Assembly (NCBI RefSeq): GCF_018139145.2
Contig: NC_059481.1
Span: 17,968,368 to 18,032,367 of the forward strand
Direction: 5' to 3'
From: Gymnogyps californianus
Taxonomy: Eukaryota > Chordata > Aves > Accipitriformes > Cathartidae
DNA length: 64,000 nucleotides
The translations under genes and the position numbers were made by a program. Shown one piece after another: positions 15,001 to 26,300 of this stretch. The notes beneath the pieces are model-generated. The model ran no database searches. It saw only the letters and a program-made list of their open reading frames with translations, and was not told the DNA's origin. Every line of letters starts with the position of its first letter. Position 1 is the first letter of the stretch.

Positions 15001-16805
15001 CATCTCTGCATCTCCAGTCAAATGTGTTAGGGTTGGCATGTATTTCTTTTCTCCTCCCCCTGTAAATCTGATCATCTTGCACTTCACTGCAAGTTCAGTG
15101 GGAAAAGAAAGCCCCACCATGCCTTTGTGTGCCTCAAATCTCCCTCTGAAGTTCAGAAAATTGTTTTTGCTTCTCAGTGATGCTGTGAGGGGAAAATATA
15201 ATTTCAGTTTGTCCATGTGCACTTTGATACTGGGTCTGACTTCTGGAGACAGGTAAAAATACTGTTAAGCTGGTGTGTCTATACTACCACACCTTCCTAT
15301 TTGGGCAAAATTTGTTACTGCCTTGTGAATGCATGTAATGTCATTAAAGCTTGTTATTTTTTGTATGGAATGTAACGATGCTGATATCATTTACATACCA
15401 ATATAAATGGAGGGAGGATTGTGCAGCTTTACCTGGTAATACAGTTAAAGCATTTTTTGTAGATGCCTGAACACTCTGCAAGTATGGTGGGGTTAGTCAT
15501 AAAATTATTTAAATAAGTTATTAAGTAACTGGCTATACAACCTCATTCAAATTAATGAATCCAAGAGTAGATTTCTTTGAAAGCACAGTGATTTCTCTAT
15601 TTGGATTCAGCCAACAGTTGTATTTCTATTGCCTGTTCTGGTGTCTTCCCTAGTGATCAGGAAAACAGTGGGATAAGTCATTTTTGGCCAACTATACAAT
15701 TTTTAGAACGTAAATATGCTGTGAGTTTTGGAAGCAGTAGTCATGTAATTAATGGGTATACGTTTCTAAGGACATAGGTATATACTCTAACCTCTGTGTT
15801 TGTGTGTCTTTGGGATTGTAAAGGAGTAAATCTGCAGGTTTCATCAGCTTTTTTCTTAATGAGTTTCGATGATGATTTGACTCTCTCTGCTTCACAGAAT
15901 AAGGATGGTTGCTCAGCTGTTAACCACGAAAGACGCTGTCCGTGAGGATATTCCTGTGCACAGAGGTGTCCATTCAACCGCTCCGTTACGATGCAGCTAC
16001 AGTGGATGATTTTGTCTTGGCTCTTTTCTTCTTGTCTCTCCCCACTGTATAAATGCTCAGTATGAATCAACTCGAAAACAAGAGTCCACCAGTAGGCTTT
16101 CAAAATCTGTAAGTGATCCATCCATCCATTTTTGTCCTCGTTTTCTCTCAATTGCTGCCTTTATGAGGAAAATTGATTCTGCAGCGGCAACTTTCACTGG
16201 CAGTGGGTTAATGTAAGGGAGTGTTTTGGGGTCTTGGCTGGGATTTCTCATGTCCTATGCGTCCTCTTCAGCCTCAGCCACTTAGTTTATGGAGCTGTTT
16301 TTCGTGTTGTGCTTGTCCACTAACATGTTGTGTAAGAATCCACATAGCCTAACAAATAGCCAAAAAGCCCCTGCACAGGCTGGAAAAGTGTCAGCAGAAA
16401 TTATGGTGCCAGCTTTGCCAGCATTTTTCTTGTGCTAGCATTATCGCAGTTTAACTCCCATCAGTAAGTTTTGTACAGAAACAGTTTCAAATTGGATAAA
16501 TCTCAAATTTTTGCAAATCGGGACTTGGCAGAAGAGGAAATATAACATCTCCTCTTAGCAATCACAAAGTAGTGGGCAGACATTGCATTTTAGTGTAGGA
16601 TTAAATACTTGTTCCGGCTGTTTTCCTCCTAAATAATCAAACCTACCCACCAGACTGTATTTGGAAGCACTTACTAATGCGGCGTGCTTTGTTTTAACTG
16701 TTTAGAAAAATGACTGAAAGTTTCAAGATGAGACAACATGAATCATAATCTTCAGCGGCTGTTCACTTTCGTGATTGACTTGCCTTCTTCCTACGTTCCT
16801 TTTAG
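1..16805. other. Non-coding stretch upstream of the first MCTP2 coding exon
   Basis: I see no exon, RNA gene or clear promoter here. The DNA is AT-rich with short homopolymer runs, and the longest open frames (159 codons at 11215-11694 plus, 136 codons at 15741-16151 minus) have no recognisable motif. The acceptor before 16806 suggests that this is the intron behind a non-coding first exon, or includes that exon unseen. No CpG island is present, so the main MCTP2 promoter is probably to the left of the window. One diverged interspersed repeat is listed separately at 6521. Confidence 0.6.
6521..6595 (+). repeat. Possible ancient sauropsid interspersed repeat fragment
   Basis: GGCCATACTGGGTGAGATCA and then AGGTCC, CCAGGACCTGAC and CTGACAGT follow, in order, the start of a repeat common in turtle and crocodilian genomes (GCCATACTGGGTCAGACCAA, then CCTGTCT and GACAGTGG). 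The copy is diverged and I cannot name the family with certainty. Confidence 0.4.
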
Positions 16806-16866
16806 TCACCCTGGGAATCGCTGAAGCTGTTTTGTGCAGGAGGCATTGCTGAGATTCCCCTTGCAG
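16794..16866 (+). promoter_or_regulatory. Acceptor and short 5'UTR before the MCTP2 start codon
   Basis: A pyrimidine-rich tract (CTACGTTCCTTTTAG) ends with AG at 16805, and a second acceptor-like CCCCTTGCAG ends at 16866. Use of either would leave the ATG at 16869 as the first codon, with a 5'UTR portion of 63 or 2 bases in this exon. Which one is used cannot be decided from sequence alone; the first is preferred because its tract is longer. Confidence 0.55.
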
Positions 16867-17342
16867 CAATGGACTTGGATAAACCATCCGTCTGGGGATC
16901 CCTGAAGCAGAAAACTAGACCGTTCCTGCAGAACCTAAGCGTGAAGAAGACAAAGAAGAGGGCTAGCAAAATGGTAGAGAGGAAGGTCCACTCCTTGGAC
17001 CGACGGCTCAGCGTGTCGGTGCCTGACATGCTGGAGGTGGAGACTCTTACGGAAGAAGAAACGACTTATTCGAGCGCTCAGGTGTTGTCAAGCTGCTCCC
17101 CTAAGAACTTCTCCAGGTCTGTGGTGTCCCTGAAAAGCAGAAGCGCTTCGGTGAGGCCGGTGGGAGAGGACTGGCCGTGGACGTCGCAGCAGGCGACGCG
17201 CACGGAGGTGACAGTCACCCACCTGGACGCGCAAGTGGCGGGCAGCCCTGTGTCCGAGGGGAAGAGGAAATCCAGCGATGACCTCTTCGAGCTGCTGCAG
17301 AGCGCCCGCCTGAGCGCTGCTCTGACGGACGAGAGGGCAGAG
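16806..17342 (+). CDS. MCTP2: MCTP2 coding exon 1: short 5'UTR, start codon, basic and Ser-rich N-terminus
   Basis: The ATG lies at 16869 in a strong Kozak setting, with G at -3 and G at +4, and encodes [14 protein letters not shown]. The exon gives residues 1-158 and ends in phase 0 at GAG before GTAGGT. The cytosolic tail has a polybasic stretch (about residues 24-38, [16 protein letters not shown]), the motif [14 protein letters not shown] and many serines, and has no recognised fold. Human MCTP2 shares the first 15 residues and the LDRRLS.SVPD.LE block but diverges after it, so this is the fast-evolving part. A pyrimidine-rich acceptor ending at 16805 suggests a spliced upstream non-coding exon. 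A second acceptor-like CCCCTTGCAG ends at 16866, just before the ATG. The reading frame stays open past the donor to 17582, but that extension is intron. The exon is CpG-rich compared with the flanking DNA. Confidence 0.93.
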
Positions 17343-20300
17343 GTAGGTGGCTTGGGCATCAGCCAGGCTCAGTGGCTGCCTCGGGCTCGTTGTGTAATTA
17401 TCTGGGTTATAAAGGGATGGAGGAGGGGGCCCTATTCAAGGAATAAATGGGGGATAAAAATAAGCATAGACTATACATGGTATGCAAATTATTGGAGACT
17501 AATTCAGGTATCCTTTCTGTCAGTCTGGAGCTGCAAAATAACCCTGCTCCTTTTTTTTTTTTTTATTCTGGCAAGGTTATGATACTTCAGACTTTCCAGG
17601 TTTGTTGGAATTGCTTGCTTAAGTCAAAAGTTGTTGCAGCCCTTTGAGCTCTGAAATGTGCTGCTGATACTTTTGCCATAGTTATCCTTTTTAGTTAATG
17701 TAGCTTACCGGGATTGCTATATAGCAAAATCAATTTACCATCTGCCTACTCAAGACTTAGCTGAAGGCAAGAGGTGAAAGATGATGGGTGAGTGAGGTGA
17801 ACTCTGCCTGTACCTGGAATTAACCAAAACAAGCACGTGATAGAGAACAGTGAACGTGTAGCATCATGCTCAGGGCTGTCCTTGGGTTTTACATTGTGAT
17901 TATTTAGAGGAGGTGCAAAACCAAAATTTTTCCTCTGCATTCCCCGCCTTGTCCCCCTTCTTCCCTTCCCCCCTGCCTCTGCAGTCAGTATTTCTGTGGC
18001 TGGACATGATGTCCCATGAACAGGAGGATCAGAGACCAAGGTGCTTCAAATCTGACATGAAACGGCAATTCCTGCCTGGCCTGAGCAAAATGGGGAAGCC
18101 TGTGGAGTTGCACAATGGCTTTTTAATGTAGACAGCAGGTGAAGATTGTGGCTGCGTGAAACTTTTTAGGCAAAATTTGTTTTATTTATGTTTTGTGGAA
18201 GTGTATCTCCTCCTGTTGACTTTTTTTTTTTACTGGGGAGGTCAGATTTTGAATTTTGTTTTGAGGCCTTTTTCCCATTACCTAGTTGTTGCAGTTATGG
18301 TAGCTGCTTTCCTTAGTCATCCGAGATGCGAAAATGGGAAACAGACGTTTTGGTTTAAAGTCATCCTTTGGGAGTGGTGATTTCACAGGTTAATTAACAT
18401 TTTTTTAACTGCATGTTCAAAATGCTGGTTAGTGCTGCTGTGGGGAAAATGGTCGTTTCTGATGTAAAACTGCTTGTTCTGCATCTCAAAGGTCTCTCTA
18501 TTCCTATCAAATCAGTGTTAGCTCCTAGTCTGTTGTGATGCAAAGTGTCAGACTGGTAGTTACTGACCATCACTTCCAGTTTAGTGTTGCTAAATTGTTA
18601 ACACATTGGCTTCAACTTACTGGAGTGTACCATTATTCAGGGGTCTACATAAGAAAAATAGCTGAAATAGTATGTCACTTTATTTCTGTGCTTAAACTTT
18701 ACTCCAAAGTTGTAGCAACTCAGTTTATGGTAGATTGGACATCACGGACATGTCATTATTTTAGGAGTTTTTCCAGGTTGGTGTAATGATAGCAGCAGTT
18801 CTTTCCTGCTGTTGTAGACCAGAAACTCTAACCTAAAATTTACCACAGCAGCACCAAAGTTAATCCTAAATCCTGGTTTGGCTTTGGACAAATGAAGTCC
18901 TTTAGGAGAAGGAGGTACCTGTATAGTGATGGAATAGCTTAACTTCAAGTCAAGTTTCCTCCAGACGCACACTCTGAGTCTGGCTTATTCTCTGCAGTAT
19001 TTATATCTTTCCCAAAATGTGTATTTGTATATGTGCTTCTGTGTGTGTGAATCGTTTAGTATTTACTTCTATGGCAAATCATGTCACTATGTGAATATCC
19101 TACATTTCTTCCTGGAATCTGCCTCCAATTACAACTTTTAAATGCAGAAAGATTTTTTTTTTCCCTAAAGAATACACAGGAGAGAGTGAAGCAAAGGAAA
19201 GTAGAAATAGATAAGGAATATTGAACAAATTTAATTACGTTTCAGTTGAATTTGGTGAAAACCTCAATATTCATTTTTTCTTGTACTTCATTAGACAGCT
19301 ACAAAATCTGTACTCTGTGCCTCAGATGGGAACAGTTTATTGCAGAGGTTGTTGGTCTCCTAATACTTGGTGGGGTTGCTGTGAGGAGCACGACAATAGT
19401 TTGCATCGTTCTTTTGTGAGCATCATTCACTGATCAGTGAGGGAAATCAGAAGGAAGGCAGATCCCTGGAACAAAACAAACTAAAAAAAGCAAAAATGTA
19501 GGTTGAGCTCTCTTTCCCTCCTGAATTGCTTGTCACATGCCACCTACTCATTTCCTGGTTATCTTTGGTCACCCAATATCATCAGATACTTTCCGAGCCT
19601 CATGCACGAGCTCAGTGTGGGCTTGTGGTTTTTACACTCGTCTAAACTCTCAGTACAGAGCTGTCAGTGCACGGAGCGTGCCACCTTCAGTAAAGGCTCT
19701 TGCCACAGCTACCATATTTCCATTTGCAAAGAGATTTACTTTATCTGTTCTCTATTGCAGCCCAGCTAGGCAAATTTGAAGGGTGAAGAAGCAACTGCAG
19801 TTGCACTGAGCCCCTCTCTGATTGATTCAGGTTGCAAAGGGCACCGTTAAAGCCACTTATTACAGTTGCATTTTGTCCGTGGTCACGCGTCATTGCTGAA
19901 GTGCTCTAACACCACTTCTTCATCTTCTTACTAACACCTTGCAGTGAGTCACTGGCAACCCAAAGCCTCGTCCCATTGCTGATGCACTCAGTGCCCTTGT
20001 ATTTTGAATCATTCTTCCGCAGAAAACAAGAGGAGGTAGAGGTTACAAATCTTGTCAGGAGGAACATTTAATTGATTTTTTCAATATATATATACACACA
20101 CACATATACTCTTGTTTGATTTGCTTTTTACACGGATACATTTGGGACTATGACCTGCTTGGTGGATGTGGCCGTGTTTGTTTATACTTTAAAGTTCAGA
20201 AATGTCCCTGTAGTTAGATAAAAATCAAGATTTCAGGACCATTTTTTCAGCGAGGCTTTTGTCTATATTCAGTGGTCTCATTGCAATTAGCTACTGAGAA

Positions 20301-23300
20301 TAATAGCAATTTACATTATAGGGAGCTAAAATGAAAAAACAGGCTTTTTTATTTAAAATTATAATCTTTCTTCAAAATCTGTCAATGTAATGCAAGTAAA
20401 AAAGCAGAATAAAGACAATCATAACTTTGAGGGTAATTTTTGTATTATAAATGATATCAAGCTAGTAGAGAGGATACTTTTTTATTATTATAATTTCAAT
20501 ACAGTTCTTGGATTCTGTGTTTATGCCATTTTAAACAAGCCGTAAAGAGAAACCATTATCAGTGCCAATGATGGTGCCTGAAGGAGATTCCTGTGAAGCC
20601 AGAGACTACGAGAAATACTAGGTTTAATGCACACAAGTGAGATTTTATGCATACTAGTCAGGAAATTCAAAGTTAGGGTTCCCTTAGCAGCTGTAACTCA
20701 GCTCTGTTGCACGAGAAAACTCTTCTGCTGCTCTTTATGATGATAATTTTTCTACTTTTAATGTGTTTTTGCAAGGTGGCCAAGTTACGATTACTGTGGG
20801 AACCATAATGTTAAATTTCGTCTGTCATGCAAGTGAAATTTTACTTGCAGTGCTGGATTACTGTACTTCCTGATATGTAATATATGTATTTGGGGGGAGG
20901 AGGGGGAGAAGAATTACACGCAAGCATAGTTATATTTATTTCAGCATATCAGTATCTCTGAGATTTATGATCTTTGGTGCAGGAGCTGTTTTTTTATGTT
21001 TGTATCGTGCCCCACACAATGCAGCTCTCATCTGAGAGATTTGGATGTTACCACGCTGCACGTAACATTTTCACATGAGGATCGAATTCCACTTTGTGCA
21101 TTTCTGTAGACTGAGGTTATTCTTATATCTTTGTATTTGAATGGGCTGTGATTGCCCTGCATTAGACCAAAAGAGTTGCCCAGGCACTTAAGTCCTCTTC
21201 AGCTGAAATGATGATCATAGGCTGTTCTAGCAGTCAAAATAGCATCAGAGGTGTCTTGACTGATGAATCCCTTCTGTGTGTCCAGACAGTCTAGACGCCA
21301 TGCCACCGTAGCCTCAAGTCTTTGGATGAGTCAGTATTTAGGAAGAAATGTTTGACGACTACTACTATGCTGGGCACTAGATAAAAATCCTTTGGATCTT
21401 CCAGTTACTGCAGAAAGTGGGGGGAAGTACATGTCCAACATCTTTTTTCCCTTTCCCTTTGACCACTTCTTTCTAACTTTTCCCCTGAGCTTTTTTTCTT
21501 TTGGGAAAAAAAACAAAAACCCAAAACTTTTCCTGGACATTGACTTTTGGATGATGAAGGAGAAATTGTAGTCAAGTGAGAGAGCAGCCAGCTCTCCAAC
21601 CCCAGGATATTGCTGCTGCTGCCACCACTTCTGGCATCTTTTGTTTCATCTTAGCGAGGACGCTTGGAGATTCAACAAATAAAGTTCTGCTCAGGAATAG
21701 GGGTCAGCATTACAATGCTGACTGATAAGTCACCAGATGCGATAACCTTCAGGCATCAGGAGAGTTTGTGGTAAGGACCTTCAGCACCGAAAGCACAGGT
21801 CTCTACTGGGGAGGAGAAGAATTTATTCCAATAGCTGGAAGCAGGCACTTATTTTTTTTTTTTTTTTAGATTAAACTCAAGAGACTAAGTGCAGTTACTG
21901 TAAAACAGGAAAAAAAAATGTATATCTAAATTATGGAGGGGAAGGTTCTATAAGCAGAAGTAAAAGAATTCCACTGGTTACACATATGTATGAGTACTTT
22001 CTTGACTGATACTATGAGTATTTTCTTGATCCCTGTATTACTGTTGTCTAATTCATTGTATCTTTTATAGTACCCATGTGGAGAAATGGATCTAGACTCT
22101 TCCGTATCGTCTCAAATTTTTGATGATCAGATGGTAAGTCCTTTCATTTTAAAGCATTTTGAAACTTGATCAGAAGCACAATTTATTTTAGGTTTAGGTT
22201 CTTTACTTCTTACAAATTTAAAAACCCAGCAGGCGAAGAAGCCTTCTAGAGATTTCTCCAGTGTGGTTTTTTTTGGTTTGTTGGGTTTTTTGTTTGTTTA
22301 GTGGTGGTTTTGTGTTTTGTTGTTGGGTTTTTTAGTAGTGCAAAGCAATTGCTAATGTTTTAAATAGACCCAGATGTTCTGGATTTTTTTTAAGTATTCT
22401 ATAATTTCTGTGTTGTACTGGTAGCTGATGAAAGCATCAACATAAATACTCAACTAGCAGCCCAGGAACAAACTGGATTAAAATAAAGATGACAAATACC
22501 TTAACACGGCTGTAGGGTGTGATGGACAACAAAAACAGTTTTAGGGCAGCATGAAAAGGCATTGGCATTTTTGACACGTGCTTTTCTCATGTGAAGCATA
22601 TTTGCCTATTCCGGATGAACTTCGCTACCGTTGCCCTCTGGTAACCTCTCAAGTGCTGTCCAGAGGCTGTTTTCACTGAATGTACCAGCTGGATGCTGCT
22701 GCTGCTGAGGTGTGTAACCCTGGCAGCATCTCTGAACAAGAATCCTCTTGAGTTTGCTACTGTAAAACCTCAGAACTAGCATTGCCCACTGCTGCGTTTC
22801 TCTCTTAGAAGTGTATAAAGAAATGCAGTTCTCTCAGCAGCTATGTGAAACGTGTACTTCCTCGTGAGGTCATCAGATGAGTACGAATGGACTCGGTGAT
22901 CCTTATGGGTCCCTTCCAACTTGAGATGTTCTATGAATGCACAAGAAACAGCTAGGAAAAAAAAATGCATTAAGCTGGTAGGATTTGGAAAACCTGTGCA
23001 CGCATTTATGATTGTTAATATTACCACTCCTTTTCAGGTATAACCCTCCTTGTGTTACCCTTTGCTTTGTTGAATGTACCTCATGCTGATAATTAGCTAT
23101 TTGGATAATGAAACAAAGCCTGGGAAAGAAATCTTTTTTTTTTTTTCCCTTCTGTAAAAGATTGCCCTAAGGAAAGATGAGAACTTTGTCTCTGCAAAAC
23201 CAAGAGAACACCTGCTTCATTCATGGTCTGCTTCAGGAGGTGTGCAGTGGGGACTGATTTCTTTGTTCTCCTTAGGCTCTAGAGGAAGCAAACGATTGCC

Positions 23301-26300
23301 TGAGTGACCTGCCCAGCCCCTTTGCCTACCTGCTGACCATCCACCTGAAGGAAGGCCGGAACCTGGTTATCAGAGATCGCTGTGGTGAGCCCCACCTTGC
23401 AGCTGATTTCCCTTAAAATTCACATGGCTCTCCTTTCACTGACTTCAGTTTGGCAGCAGTTGGCTTCTTTTCTTATCTCTAATGCAACAAGTCATTGACC
23501 TGTGTCCCTTGCCCGAGTCAGAGCACTCAATGATTGGGTTTATCCACCTTAGGTACACAGGGGAAGGAGCTGCTCTCTGCTTGCTGCTCCTCCTGTCTGA
23601 CTGCGCAGCTGCAAAGCGCCTCCTTGGCTGGACTTAGCATCTGTACCTATTCAGGAACTGCAGTGTCATTAACCTTGAGAAATTCTATTTGAGCTTAAAA
23701 AAAAAAAGTCAAAGAATATTTTTAAATTTATTAAATGATGGAGCTGCTCTAGGAGTGCTTTTAGGGTTATCTGTAAAGATTTTAATAAAAGGGAAACCCC
23801 AGGAGCAGGGCTGTAAGCCAACAATCCCCTCTCTAATCTGAGATGCAATTTAAGGATGACAACATGCAAAAAAAAAAAAAACCCAAACCCAAAACTCACC
23901 CCTAAATGACGTATCAAATAAATTAGAAAAGATTTGGGGAATTCCTGGAAAAACTGTGTGAAAGTGCCTGCTCTTAGCCTGGCTCTGTTTCAGGCTGTTG
24001 CAACAGGGAGTAAAAGTGCTTATAAGCAGCTGGTTGGTAGTTTCTCCACTTGCTGCAGAGGGAAGAGCTGTCCTGCCGGAGGCTCTGCGGAGGCTTGTAG
24101 GGCTCTGCAGCAGTAGCTGCTTCAGGACCTTCAATCTGAACCTGTCAGAAAGCTCTTCCATGTGTCCAGTCTTTCTGCATTTTAGATTTATTCTTTATTT
24201 CATATTTTTCTGCATGTGGAAACGGTTCTAATACTTTTGCATTGCAAAATGTATGAGCAATTTCTCTCTTTTGAGATGAAGCAATAGGTTTTATTCATAC
24301 AGTTTTAAAGAAAATAAGCTTGCACAGCTTGAAGGCCTGTGAAAATCTGGATGGACCTGTATGGATTTAGAAACCTTCTCACATGGGGTGCTTGTTGTTG
24401 GGATTTCCCTTATCTATTATCTCAGTTAACTTTTTCCATGCTGGTTTTTCATGTCTTTACCAAACAGTAACTCTTGGCCAAGTGTACGCTCGTTTTTCCT
24501 CCCAGCTTTTGGAAGGAGTGAAAGAATACTTAGATTAAGATCTTTACTGTTTAAACAGAAGCATGTATTTCCTAACAGTGTAGCAGTTCATCAGGTTTAC
24601 TAGCAAGCTGCACAAGCCAGGACACATCCAGCTCTTTGTATGGAAAAGATGCTATAAATGAGCAATTCCAGCAGAGTAGTTCTTCTAAAGAAGACAAAGC
24701 CTAGTTTGCTCTAGGCTGTGTTTTGTTGCATAAGAAAGCAAATGCTTGCCTTAGTGAAGCATTGGACAACACAGTGAAACAACATAAGCAAGGGGAAAAA
24801 AAAAACATTTTGATGTGTGTCTGTTGCTTTGTGGCAAATGACTACTCAGTTAGTAAACTAAGTATGTGAGGTGATGCATCTTTCAATAAAATTCCTGCTT
24901 TTTTTGCACAGACACTGGGAGGGGGGAAAATAGCGACTTTAATGATTATTCTTCAGTCACCATCATGTTGCAGTGGTGGCTCCTTAAAAAAACAAGCATG
25001 CTGCTGATGCCCTGATGCACATCTTTGTAGGTCTCTGCTGTTGTAATGGTTACTTAGGATTTTTGTGTGACACTCAGGCCTGACCTGCAACCGCTGTGCT
25101 TTTTGCAGTGTGCTTTTAAAAGCAGGAAGTTGTCAGCTTTGCTCGTATCTCCAATGTGAGAGAACCTCAGAGAAAACTTGTGGGCTGGGAGAACGCGACT
25201 TCCCTCTTCTCCCGCCACCACCATGCCAGATACAGCCACTGCACTGGGGTATACCAGCCTACTCTGAATAATCTGAATATAGGAACATGTTGTCCGCAGC
25301 CGGTGTATCTTGCGAGTCAGACTGTGGCTTGGGCTGAAGGCCAAGTCGTCCTCATTCACGTTTTGGGAAGAGCAAACCTCTAGAGCTAACCAAGCAATGC
25401 TGCCTGACACAGCTGGGAGAGCGTTTCAGTCCCTCTTCCCCGTGGTTTTCTGTGTGCAGCGAGGTGCTGGAGCTCTCCAGCGGGTAACGCTGCATTGCTG
25501 GTCCTGTGTTTTATGTGTGTGGTGGAGTTTGAAACCTCTTCTAGTCAGCCTTGTGTGAGCAACTGCAAAAATGCTCTGGTTAGGTAGGAGTGGTGGCAGA
25601 GTGTCGGAGTTTGTAGGTAGGAGTAGCAATGTCCTCCTTTTATTCAAATAAAGTGGTCATACTTAGCGGTAACTTCTTGCCTGGTCATTGATGGAAATTA
25701 ACTCCAAATACTGCGTGGAGTATGCTACACATTAAATAACAAAATGTTCACCTGAAAACCACAGACTGAGTGAAGAGGGTATGCCAGCATCTTTACCCTA
25801 AATCGAGTTTAAGGTAAGTTTTGTAAATTTCCTAAATTTTAGTATTCAGTTATGATGGTATCAGCAGTTGCTCTGAAAAGAAAGTCTCAAAGCAGTCATC
25901 AAACCCATCCATCCGTTCACATTTTGAGGGGGAAGCTCTGTATCTGCTCAAAGATAAAGAAAACGGCACTTCAGTGTGGTGTCCTCCCCCCCCTTCTCAC
26001 GCGTGTACGTGTCCCCTTAATTCTAACTTAACCGACAACTTCTTAAACAGCTCGGGCTGAAGGGAAGCGGCCCCACGCCGCGTGTGGTGGTTGCCCTCTC
26101 GTGGCGGTTCCCGCGCTGCCCGCAGCCGGCGGAGCCCCCGGCCGGGGAGCGCCCCTCAGCGCTGCCGGCGGGGGGGGCCGCCCCACGGGCCCCCCTCGGG
26201 CTTCCCCCCCGCTCAGCTGCCGGCTGCCTCTGCTGCCGTGAAGGCCGCGGCTTCGGAGCTGGGCGAGGGTGCCGCGGCTTCAGGTTGTGCTGTGCGTTTC

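Larger units (their letters stand above)
22134..23275 (+). other. MCTP2 intron after exon 2
   Basis: This 1.1-kb intron holds a G/T-rich low-complexity tract and a CR1 3' end, listed separately. A T run at about 23132-23145 sits 130 bases before the next acceptor. No other feature is seen. Confidence 0.8.

Noticed and set aside
14893..15256. Overlapping open frames on both strands (109 codons minus, 95 codons plus)
   Set aside because: Neither shows motifs or a plausible start context; no splice-bounded exon could be defined.
15741..16151. 136-codon minus-strand open frame
   Set aside because: No motif or family resemblance; composition is unbiased and it lies in non-coding DNA just before the first coding exon.
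17343..17582. C-terminal extension of exon 1 reading frame
   Set aside because: It follows a good GTAGGT donor, its translation loses all MCTP2 similarity, and the next in-phase exon continues the protein.
25054..25410. 118-codon minus-strand open frame near the CpG island
   Set aside because: No recognisable domain and no link to the island by orientation or splice sites; likely chance in GC-richer DNA.
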